A stretch of 18,185 bases of DNA from Acidobacteriota bacterium (GTDB lineage: Bacteria > Acidobacteriota > Terriglobia > Terriglobales > Acidobacteriaceae), in the NCBI GenBank assembly GCA_021779695.1, contig JAJYAE010000053.1, positions 1-18,185 on the forward strand, given 5' to 3'. Shown here one piece after another: positions 9,210-16,387 of this stretch (position 1 is the first letter of the stretch; each line of letters starts with the position of its first letter). Below the pieces are notes generated by a model. That model was not told where the DNA came from, ran no database searches, and saw only the letters and a list, made by a program, of their open reading frames with translations. A program made the translations under genes and the position numbers.

Positions 9210-9302
9210 CTCTCGCACAGCGACGATGCGCACATCCTCAGGGACGGATTGCAGGCCCGCTACCTCGATTACGACTTCGAAGGAAGGCAATTCCTGAAGG
9301 GA
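9195..9302 (-). pseudogene. Possible C-terminal remnant of a third membrane-protein paralogue
   Basis: A minus-strand frame ends LPSFEVVIEVAGLQSVPEDV then RIVAVREVKPQ and a stop. Its shape resembles the last 25 residues of both neighbouring paralogues (NLEVIIETPLIGG...VLATYY and DIQIVLETTVVNG...RVVAEQV): a strand of the type hydrophobic-E-V-V-I-E, a turn, then R-I-V-A. The preceding AP.GWE motif of the family is not found in any frame, so if this is a remnant it is short and degraded. The match is weak and by eye; a chance open frame is quite possible. Confidence 0.25.
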
Positions 9303-9542
9303 CGTGAACTTAATCGATTTAATCAACCCGCTACTTGTAGTGGATTGGTAATGAACTTTCCTGCGGCTTCGAGCGCAGACCAGGTACACCAAGGGACAGT
9401 AGTCGGGCGGAGAACAGAATCCGCACCCCGAAAGGGTACCGGTGAGGCAGTGAGCAGATGTGCCGGAACGAGATGGCGCAGTATAGTTCCGAACTCTATC
9501 GAAACAAACGAATCTCGGAAATGCTACCGCGGCATTTTGTTC

Positions 9543-10883
9543 TCAATAGACCTGTTCTGCTACCACCCGGGGCACGCTCACGCGTCCGTTGACGACGGTG
9601 GTCTCCAGAACGATCTGAATGTCACGGTTTTCCCATCCCTTCGGTGCCTGCTTGCTGAATTCTGAAAAGTAGTTGGGATCAGAGACAAATTCGCTGGCTG
9701 CCGCGGTTCCATAGGGTCCCAGCCCGCAGAGGATGAGCACCGGCTCGCCCGTCAGCGGATCGTTCATGCGTGTCACCAGGGAGTAGTCCCGGGTGATCGA
9801 GCTCAGCGGTGCTTCCAAAGCGACACTCCAAGTCTTCAAGGCTGGGTTCTTTTCATCGGTAAGTGTCCCATCCGTTCCGTAGGGCTTGCTCGGCGTACTC
9901 AGCAATCGGAACCTCATGCCTGCCAATATCCTCTGCGTCCACGGATTATTCATCCCGCCGATGAAGATCACGGGTTGCTGGCGAAGGTCATTCAGCTCGG
10001 TTCGGTCGGCAAACCGCAGCGTAGTTCGTTTCCCTCTGGAACCGAGGATGATTCCAACGCGAAGAAGCGCGGCGCCCGCATTCGGGTTGAGAAGATTGTC
10101 GGCCGTCGGGTGAACTTCCAGAACTTTGTTCAAAGGAGGGGTCTCGAACATATAGTTGAGATCGCCCACGCAGACCGTGATCGAATTGCCTTCATTCATC
10201 AGAGGGGCCCAGAACGCGTCGAGCGAGCGCTGTGGCGAATGAGTCATGAAGGAACGGGCCGCAAAGAAGGCCCCGATTGCGACAAAAACGATTGCGCAAC
10301 CGGTGACGACTGCAATCATTCTCATGGACAAGGCCGACACGGCACCCGCGTCATCCCGCTGCGCGTGATTGGCAGGCGGGGAAAGTGCTTCCTCCACGGC
10401 GTTTATCTGATCCTCAAATGCAGCCAGATCCTGCTTCTCTTTGTGTGCCGGGTTGGGCCAGTAAAAGACCGGCGCGTAGGTCCCCAGGGGAAGCTCCACG
10501 CGCAGCTCGCTCGCATGATCCGGTTCTGCGTAGTATTGAGCGATTCTCTTGCGGAGTTCAACGGCCGCGCCGCGGACGATCGCATCGGCAGCCAGATCAT
10601 AGTCGGAAGGTCGACCGAAGACTTCGATTCCGATCAGCCTCTCTTTGAATTCGAAATGCCTTCCCGATAGAGCCCCTTCGACGACGAACCGCAAAAACTG
10701 CGTGTGACGCCTGCTGTGCTTGAAGGACGGACTGGCCAGAATCCGATCCAGTTGAGTCAGGATTTCCTCTTTACTGACTCCATCTGAGCCATGAACTGCC
10801 TCGCCAGTCTTCAGACCGGTCCCGTGGGCTGCGTTGGGCGGAAGGCTTTCGTCCTGAGTCAAATTCAACTTTGAAGTGGCCAT
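9543..10883 (-). CDS. Single-pass membrane protein 2, paralogue of protein 1; putative sensor/regulator divergent from receptor 2
   Basis: A 446-residue paralogue with the same plan. The N-terminal module is at about residues 39-140 (EEILTQLDRILASPSF, FLRFVVEGALSG, FKERLIGIEVFGRPSDYD, AIVRGAAVELRKRIAQYY, LRVELPLGTYAPVF). A linker follows, then one membrane helix (about 187-209) and an exported domain (QPVIFIGGMNNPWT, YSLVTRMNDPLTGEPVLILC, GLGPYGTAAASEFVSDPNYF, APKGWENRDIQIVLE). The start at 10883 (MATSKLNLTQ) is chosen because the paralogue begins MATTASS and a candidate promoter overlaps the upstream ATGs at 10916 and 10952. The gene is transcribed away from receptor 2 across a 335-base intergenic region, a placement common for regulators of the facing operon. 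Function is inferred from position and topology only. Confidence 0.8.
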   Translation of the reverse strand: MATSKLNLTQDESLPPNAAHGTGLKTGEAVHGSDGVSKEEILTQLDRILASPSFKHSRRHTQFLRFVVEGALSGRHFEFKERLIGIEVFGRPSDYDLAADAIVRGAAVELRKRIAQYYAEPDHASELRVELPLGTYAPVFYWPNPAHKEKQDLAAFEDQINAVEEALSPPANHAQRDDAGAVSALSMRMIAVVTGCAIVFVAIGAFFAARSFMTHSPQRSLDAFWAPLMNEGNSITVCVGDLNYMFETPPLNKVLEVHPTADNLLNPNAGAALLRVGIILGSRGKRTTLRFADRTELNDLRQQPVIFIGGMNNPWTQRILAGMRFRLLSTPSKPYGTDGTLTDEKNPALKTWSVALEAPLSSITRDYSLVTRMNDPLTGEPVLILCGLGPYGTAAASEFVSDPNYFSEFSKQAPKGWENRDIQIVLETTVVNGRVSVPRVVAEQVY

Positions 10884-10911
10884 GGGGAGCTCGTCGCTGT
10901 CGGTGCAGGAA

Positions 10912-10941
10912 AGCATATTCCTCGGAATAATCGATTGACAA
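10912..10941 (-). promoter_or_regulatory. Candidate sigma-70-like promoter of membrane protein 2
   Basis: On the minus strand TTGTCA (10941-10936) and TATGCT (10917-10912) are separated by 18 bases. A transcript from here would start near 10905 and leave about 20 bases before ATG at 10883. Acidobacterial promoter consensus is assumed to be sigma-70-like. Confidence 0.3.
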
Positions 10942-11207
10942 CCCGGCTCCATTCTTGGCCGTCAGCGGTGAAATCGCCGCGTTTCGGGCAGGTTCGGAAC
11001 CTCTCTTGGGACCTTTGCTAATCCTCTGAAAACAATACGGCTGGAAGAAATGCGCAGGTGCTCTACCGTTCAGCACTTCCAAACAGTAAAAATCGTCTCT
11101 TACTCTTCTCGCGCCAACTGCGGATTCCCCGGATGGTCATTCTGCGGAGCCGCACCGCTGAGCAGCCAGACTCGACTAGACCCTTGAAGGCGCTCACTTC
11201 GCACACT

Positions 11208-11212
11208 GGAGG
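11208..11212 (+). promoter_or_regulatory. Ribosome binding site of receptor 2
   Basis: GGAGG within CACTGGAGGC, 6 bases before ATG at 11219. It is the same sequence and spacing as before receptor 1. Confidence 0.75.
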
Positions 11213-11218
11213 CTGTAC

Positions 11219-14200
11219 ATGAAAAAGACCTGGATTGCATCCATCGGCCTGTTCGCGCTGATGCTCACGGTGTCCGTGTCCATCATGGCCCAGAACACAA
11301 CGGGGGACATCCTTGGGACGGTGACCGATTCCTCAGGGAACTCAGTAGCCGGCGCCGTGGTAACCGTGACGAACACCGCAACGAACGTGGCGAGAAACAT
11401 GCCGTCATCGAGCAACGGGGATTATGTTTTTAACCTCTTGCAGCCCGGCACCTATCGCGTAGCCATTACGACCCCCGGATTCCAGGCATTCTCGGTGTCG
11501 GATATTCAACTGTCTGCGGGTGACCGGCGCCGTGTGGATGCCCGGCTGACCGTTGGGCAGGTGTCGCAAACGATCACGGTCGAGGCGGAGGCGTCGGCAC
11601 TCCAGACAGATTCTTCAGTGGTCTCTTCCACGATTACGCAGAATGCCGTGCAGAACCTCCCGCTGAATGGTCGCAATTTCGTGAACCTGATCCAGGTGCA
11701 GCCGGGTATGAATCAGGGACCGCCCAACTCTCTGACCAACGGTGGAAGGCTGCTGGATCGACGGCAGACGGCGGCCTTTTCTGCCAATGGCCAGGGTGAA
11801 GGCCTGAACAACGCCATGATTGATGGCGCAGACAACAATACAAAAGGCACCCAGGACATCCCCGTTCGTCCCGCCCTGGATTCCATCGACGAGATGCACG
11901 TGCAGACGAATGACTACACTGCCGACGTGGGTAGATCGCCGGGCGCCGTCGTCGATGTCATCAGCAAATCGGGCACGAACCAGTTTCACGGCGACGCATT
12001 CGAATACATCCGCAACGACGCGCTCGATGGGACTTCTTATAGCTTCGGCGCGAAGCTTCCCAAGTCCAAGCTTCGCTGGAATCAGTTTGGTGGCAGCGTG
12101 GGTGGGCCGATTCAAAAGGACAAGATGTTCTTCTTCGGCGCGTATGAGGGGTATCGACTGAGAAGCACCAGCGCGCCGGTCATCAATACGGTTCCTACGC
12201 TCTATGAAGAACAGCATCCCGGCGACTTTTCCGATGTGGGCGGCCCCACGATCACGAGCCTCGATGCCGCAGGCCTTGCCTACTTCAAAATGTATCCGGC
12301 GCCGAATCAGGGAACAAACCAGTACTACAGGATTCCCGGAGAGTTGCAGAACAGCGACGATTTTGACCTGCGTGCGGACGCGCACATCGGTGCGAACGAC
12401 ACGCTGTTCGCCCGCTACATTTACAACCATGCCTACACGCAGCTGCCTTCCGGTTTCCCTCTTGTGTCGGTGGCGGGCGGTAAGCCATTCGATCCGACTG
12501 GCGATTACGCGACCGATCTTAACTACAATGCTATGCTCGGCTACACTCACATCTTCAGTCCAATTTTGCTTATGCATCTGGCCGCCAACTACACGCGTGC
12601 GGACAATGACGACATTGCGCTGGCCGGCGGAACCAGTCCGAACGCAGCAATGGGACAACCCAACGTGAACGTGCCGTCTGCCGACGCCACCATGCTCGCG
12701 AACATCGTCGTCGCGACGGGGACCGCGCTCGGCAACAGCCTCTTCATTCCCGTCAAACACCAGGAGAATGCATTTCAGTACTTTGGGTCGGTGATTTACA
12801 CGCATGGGAGCCACAACCTGCAGTTTGGCGGAAGCCTGATGCGTCGTCAGGTACACACTGTCCAGAGCAGTTTTCCGGAAGGCCTCTTCGTATTTCTCAG
12901 CTACCCGCTGCTCTTGCAGGGGCAGTATCTGACGACGCAGCGCTCCATCGATCTGGTTCCGCCGAATTACCGCATTTGGGAGAACGGCGCCTACGCACAG
13001 GACAATTGGCGATTGACGCGGAAGGTCACTGTCAACCTGGGAGTCCGCTATGACCTTTACACGCCCTATGCAGAAAAACTCGGTCACATCTCGACATTTG
13101 ACCCCTCGACCGGACAGCTTTTAGTGGCTGGACAAAACGGCGTAGGAAGTACTGCCGGCGTCCAGACGGACTACCAGGGATTTCAACCCCGGCTCGGCCT
13201 GGCATGGAGCCCCGGGGACGGATTCGTCATCCGCGGCGGCTACGGCATTGTCTTCTTCCCGGACAACACTGCATCTGTTGCCGATATGAAGAATCCACCG
13301 TTTACCTCCAGTCTTTCTACGTGCGGTGTGATGGCGATCTCGCCGGTAAAATGTCCTGCGCCGATGACTTCATTCGCGAAGGGCTTTGTAGCGCCCAACC
13401 CAACCCAGCCCACGGATCCGCTCTACACCATTCCCGATGCAACCGACCCCAACTTCAAGACCGCATGGGTCCATCAGGTCAACGCGACCGTCCAGAAGCA
13501 ACTGGCAGGGAATGTGCTCACCGTCAGTTACATCGGGGAATTTGGCAGGGATCTGATCCAGACGCTGACCGACTTCAACGCTCCGCCACCAAACACGGCC
13601 TCCGGGGCTGCCTTCCAGAAGCTGCGCCCGTACTATTCCAAGGCTCCGAATCTCCAGGCGGTGCAACTTATCCAGAGCCACGGGACCTCGAAGTACAACG
13701 CACTGCAGGCATCATTTGAGCGCCGGCTCAGCAAGGGGCTGTCGTTCATGGTGAACTTCAACTACGATCAGAACCTCACCAATGCTATCTCGACGAGTAC
13801 CGGCACTGCTGGCGGATTTGGGATTGTGCCCAGCGAGGTGAATACGCTGGATTGGGGTAATGCGGGAATTGCGGTTCCGGCGGGAGTGAACGGCACGATC
13901 ACCTATGCGCTGCCATTTGGAAAGAATACTCACGGATTGGAAGGCGGCCTCATTCAGGGATGGCACGCGAACGTGATCGGAGCTTGGTCGACGAGCATCC
14001 CATTCACTGTCGTCAATGCCGCCAACGTGAGCAACACGGTGCCGGGCCTGGATGATCGCGTGGATGTGCTCGGATCTTCGAGCGTTTCGAACAAGTCGAC
14101 TTCGGCGTTCTTCAACCCCGGTGCTTTTGCTTCGCAGGCCAAGGGCACGCTGGGCTCGGAGAAAATCAACCAGTACTATGGCCCGCACTATCGGGACATG

Positions 14201-14464
14201 GACTTTAGCCTGATGAAGACCTTTCCGATCTGGGAGCGCTTGAACATGGATTTCCAGGCGCAGGTCTTCAATTTATTCAACACTCCCAACTTCGCCAACC
14301 CGAACGCTACTCTGCCTGCGGTGACAGCGCCGGATACACCTGTTGTTACGCTCTCTAACATCAACGACACCAAAGTGAATCCGACTCACTTCGGCCAGGT
14401 TACCAGTATGCTCGCCAGTTACACGCCGAGGGTGTATCAGTTCGCGGTGACGTTTCGCTTCTGA
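11219..14464 (+). CDS. Oar-type TonB-dependent outer-membrane receptor 2
   Basis: A 1081-residue outer-membrane transporter, collinear with receptor 1. In order: a signal peptide (about residues 1-24, KKTWIASIGLFALMLTVSVS then IMAQ), a carboxypeptidase-regulatory-like domain (about 28-112, GTVTDSSGNSVAGAVVTV ... GDYVFNLLQPGTYRV), a plug domain with [20 protein letters not shown] and NAMIDGADNN, and a beta barrel ending VYQFAVTFRF with terminal Phe. The two receptors share long identical blocks in the plug but diverge in barrel loops, so they may take related but different ligands (inference). Codons are richer in G+C than in receptor 1. Downstream is a terminator-like hairpin, then two sulfatase genes on the same strand. 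Confidence 0.93.
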   Translation: MKKTWIASIGLFALMLTVSVSIMAQNTTGDILGTVTDSSGNSVAGAVVTVTNTATNVARNMPSSSNGDYVFNLLQPGTYRVAITTPGFQAFSVSDIQLSAGDRRRVDARLTVGQVSQTITVEAEASALQTDSSVVSSTITQNAVQNLPLNGRNFVNLIQVQPGMNQGPPNSLTNGGRLLDRRQTAAFSANGQGEGLNNAMIDGADNNTKGTQDIPVRPALDSIDEMHVQTNDYTADVGRSPGAVVDVISKSGTNQFHGDAFEYIRNDALDGTSYSFGAKLPKSKLRWNQFGGSVGGPIQKDKMFFFGAYEGYRLRSTSAPVINTVPTLYEEQHPGDFSDVGGPTITSLDAAGLAYFKMYPAPNQGTNQYYRIPGELQNSDDFDLRADAHIGANDTLFARYIYNHAYTQLPSGFPLVSVAGGKPFDPTGDYATDLNYNAMLGYTHIFSPILLMHLAANYTRADNDDIALAGGTSPNAAMGQPNVNVPSADATMLANIVVATGTALGNSLFIPVKHQENAFQYFGSVIYTHGSHNLQFGGSLMRRQVHTVQSSFPEGLFVFLSYPLLLQGQYLTTQRSIDLVPPNYRIWENGAYAQDNWRLTRKVTVNLGVRYDLYTPYAEKLGHISTFDPSTGQLLVAGQNGVGSTAGVQTDYQGFQPRLGLAWSPGDGFVIRGGYGIVFFPDNTASVADMKNPPFTSSLSTCGVMAISPVKCPAPMTSFAKGFVAPNPTQPTDPLYTIPDATDPNFKTAWVHQVNATVQKQLAGNVLTVSYIGEFGRDLIQTLTDFNAPPPNTASGAAFQKLRPYYSKAPNLQAVQLIQSHGTSKYNALQASFERRLSKGLSFMVNFNYDQNLTNAISTSTGTAGGFGIVPSEVNTLDWGNAGIAVPAGVNGTITYALPFGKNTHGLEGGLIQGWHANVIGAWSTSIPFTVVNAANVSNTVPGLDDRVDVLGSSSVSNKSTSAFFNPGAFASQAKGTLGSEKINQYYGPHYRDMDFSLMKTFPIWERLNMDFQAQVFNLFNTPNFANPNATLPAVTAPDTPVVTLSNINDTKVNPTHFGQVTSMLASYTPRVYQFAVTFRF

Positions 14465-14507
14465 TTCATCTGGAGAAGAACTTCTATCCGTCTGATTCGT
14501 ACCTTCC

Positions 14508-14546
14508 TGGGCGGCACGTTGGTAAGCCCGACACCGCCCACTTTTT
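14508..14546 (+). terminator. Intrinsic-terminator-like hairpin between receptor 2 and sulfatase 2
   Basis: TGGGCGG (14508-14514) pairs with CCGCCCA (14534-14540). An inner stem GTTGG (14518-14522) pairs with CCGAC (14528-14532) with one wobble. The structure is followed by C and five T (14542-14546). It lies 44 bases after the receptor stop and 56 bases before sulfatase 2. It probably ends most receptor transcripts, with read-through or a separate promoter feeding the sulfatases. Confidence 0.6.
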
Positions 14547-14601
14547 CAACATGGAAGCAAGAGCCGCTCTTAACCCATGCAAGCGTCAACGGTGAAAACA
14601 G

Positions 14602-16305
14602 ATGAGTATGAATGAAGAGAGCAAAAACATCAGCAGGCGAACTTTTCTTGCGGCCAGCGCCCTGGCTGTGCCCGCGGCTGCGAGCGCCCTTTCTGCATCT
14701 TCAGAGGTTGCGAGTTCCGGAGCTTTGGCTGCCCCAGCAATCAACAAAGGCAAGCGCAGGCGCAACGTCCTCTTCATCAGCACGGACGACATGTGCAATC
14801 GTCTGGGCTGCTATGGTGTGCCTGTAAAATCGCCGAACCTGGATCGCCTGGCGCAATCTGGCGTGCGCTTCGATCATCATTATTGCCAATTCCCTCTGTG
14901 TGGGCCTTCGCGCACTTCGCTGATGACCGGACTGGCGCCGGATACGACGCGATGTCTCGACCTCAACACCGATTTTCGAGATACGATTCCCCAGACAGTT
15001 ACCCTTTCACAGCTCTTCCAAAAGAACGGCTACTTTACGGCGCGTTCCGGAAAGATCTACCACTACAACAATCCCAGCGAGATCGGAACTCCGGGGTTTG
15101 ATGATAGGGCTAGCTGGCACCAGGTCTCCTATCCGGCGGGCTATGATCGCACACACGACGAGAGTCTGGTGACGTTTTACGCCGCGCAGGAGCGCATGTA
15201 TGGCGGGAGGATGGTTCAGGACTACATGCGAATGCAAGCCCAGAGGGAGAAAGAGATGGAGGCGCATTGGCAGGACAGTGGCCCCAAGGCCCCGTGGCGT
15301 CACGGGGGCGGCGGTCCGGGCGGCATTCGGATTTCGCAGGATGGGTGTACGCCCCTGCTCCCGCTCAGCAAGAATGGCGATCTTGGAATCGCAATCGCCG
15401 GCCATCCTTCGGACGGCGACGACAAGATCATCACCGATTACCTAGTTGCAGAAGCAGCCATCTGCATGATGGATGAGCATAGAGACGAGCCCTGGTTTAT
15501 TGGGGCGGGCTTCTTCCGTCCGCATGTTCCATTCATCGTGCCTTCCAAGTATTTCGATTTGTACCAGGTGGAAGACATTCAGGTCCCGCCGTTCAACTCT
15601 TCGGACCTGACGACAGCACCACGCATCGCCTATGACAGTATGGATCCCAACTATGGCATGACGCCGCAGCAGCATCGAGAGGCTGTGCGCGGCTATTATG
15701 CGGCCATCAGCTTCGTGGATGCGCAGGTGGGTCGACTTGTCGATGCGCTGGAGCGCCTCGATCTCGCCAAGGATACAACCATTGTTTTCTGGGCGGATCA
15801 CGGATTCATGGTCGGAGAACACGGACAGTGGGAGAAAATGAAGCTCTTCGAGCCCTCGGCCAGGGTGCCGTTCATCATGGCGGGAGCAGGCGTCACTGCT
15901 GCGGGCAGACCGTGCAAGAGAACGTCGGAGCACCTGAACATCTATCCGACGCTGACTGAGTTATGCGACTTGCAGGGAGCACCTTCCAATCTGCAGGGAC
16001 GCAGCCTGGTGCCACTGCTCCAGAATCCGGATGCGGCCTGGGACCATCCAGCGATCACGCAGGTCACACGGCGTAACCAATCGGGTGCGACGATGGGCTA
16101 TTCCGTGCGCACAGAACGTTACCGCTACACGATGTGGAGCGGCGGTGCGGACGGCGAGGAGCTTTACGATTACGAAACAGATCCGCACGAGTTGAAGAAT
16201 CTTGCGAGTGACTCGAGCCAGTCCGCGCTCAAGTCCAGGCTGCGTTCCAGGCTCGAAGAGATCGCGGGGGCCCGGGGGATGAAGCACTCGTTGGCCCACG
16301 CGTAG
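14602..16305 (+). CDS. Tat-exported sulfatase 2, iduronate-2-sulfatase-like
   Basis: A 567-residue type I sulfatase. The Tat signal is ISRRTFLAASALAVPAAASA. Catalytic Cys100 lies in the canonical CGPSRTSLMTG and would become formylglycine. Metal ligands by family pattern are Asp62-Asp63 (STDDMCNRLGCYG) and Asp399-His400 (WADHGFMVGEHGQW). Lys151 and His154 in SGKIYH and His308 in FFRPHVPF complete the pocket. The SPNLDRLA, DTTRC, LFQKNGYFTARSGKIYH and GYYAAISFVDAQVGRLVDAL blocks follow human iduronate-2-sulfatase closely. This suggests a 2-O-sulfated uronic acid or similar glycan, but many bacterial members act on other sugars. A Gly-rich insertion (WRHGGGGPGG, about 232-241) is unusual. Start: GGTGA lies 6 bases before the ATG. 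Sulfatase 3 follows at about 80 bases. Confidence 0.9.
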   Translation: MSMNEESKNISRRTFLAASALAVPAAASALSASSEVASSGALAAPAINKGKRRRNVLFISTDDMCNRLGCYGVPVKSPNLDRLAQSGVRFDHHYCQFPLCGPSRTSLMTGLAPDTTRCLDLNTDFRDTIPQTVTLSQLFQKNGYFTARSGKIYHYNNPSEIGTPGFDDRASWHQVSYPAGYDRTHDESLVTFYAAQERMYGGRMVQDYMRMQAQREKEMEAHWQDSGPKAPWRHGGGGPGGIRISQDGCTPLLPLSKNGDLGIAIAGHPSDGDDKIITDYLVAEAAICMMDEHRDEPWFIGAGFFRPHVPFIVPSKYFDLYQVEDIQVPPFNSSDLTTAPRIAYDSMDPNYGMTPQQHREAVRGYYAAISFVDAQVGRLVDALERLDLAKDTTIVFWADHGFMVGEHGQWEKMKLFEPSARVPFIMAGAGVTAAGRPCKRTSEHLNIYPTLTELCDLQGAPSNLQGRSLVPLLQNPDAAWDHPAITQVTRRNQSGATMGYSVRTERYRYTMWSGGADGEELYDYETDPHELKNLASDSSQSALKSRLRSRLEEIAGARGMKHSLAHA

Positions 16306-16387
16306 AGCGACGGGAAGCCGAGTCAAAAGTTTTGTCCGGAACGATGGCGGAACGGCTCAAGTACGGAAGATACGCGGAGAGATGGGG

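Larger units (their letters stand above)
8881..9542. other. Spacer between the two membrane-protein genes
   Basis: About 660 bases between two co-oriented minus-strand paralogues. It contains a possible remnant of a third copy (listed separately) and a strong stem-loop at 9175-9209. Otherwise no coding region, RNA gene or repeat could be supported. An A+T-rich patch near 8950-8965 may belong to the promoter of membrane protein 1. Confidence 0.5.
10884..11218. other. Divergent intergenic region between membrane protein 2 and receptor 2
   Basis: A 335-base divergent control region without a supported gene. It holds the candidate minus-strand promoter and, on the plus side, the GGAGG of receptor 2. 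No convincing plus-strand -35/-10 pair, operator repeat or riboswitch fold was recognised. Confidence 0.5.

Noticed and set aside
9975..10670. 231-codon open frame on the plus strand opposite membrane protein 2
   Set aside because: Antisense shadow of a conserved gene; product composition is Arg-rich and featureless.
5779..11082. Shared 11-mer AAGTGCTGAAC in two intergenic regions (5779-5789 and, inverted, near 11071-11081)
   Set aside because: Matches of this length are expected by chance many times in a window of this size.
11615..13087. 490-codon open frame on the minus strand inside receptor 2
   Set aside because: It is antisense to a well-supported receptor gene, in G+C-rich codons that suppress stops. 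The product is low-complexity, rich in Arg/Val/His, with no recognisable domain.
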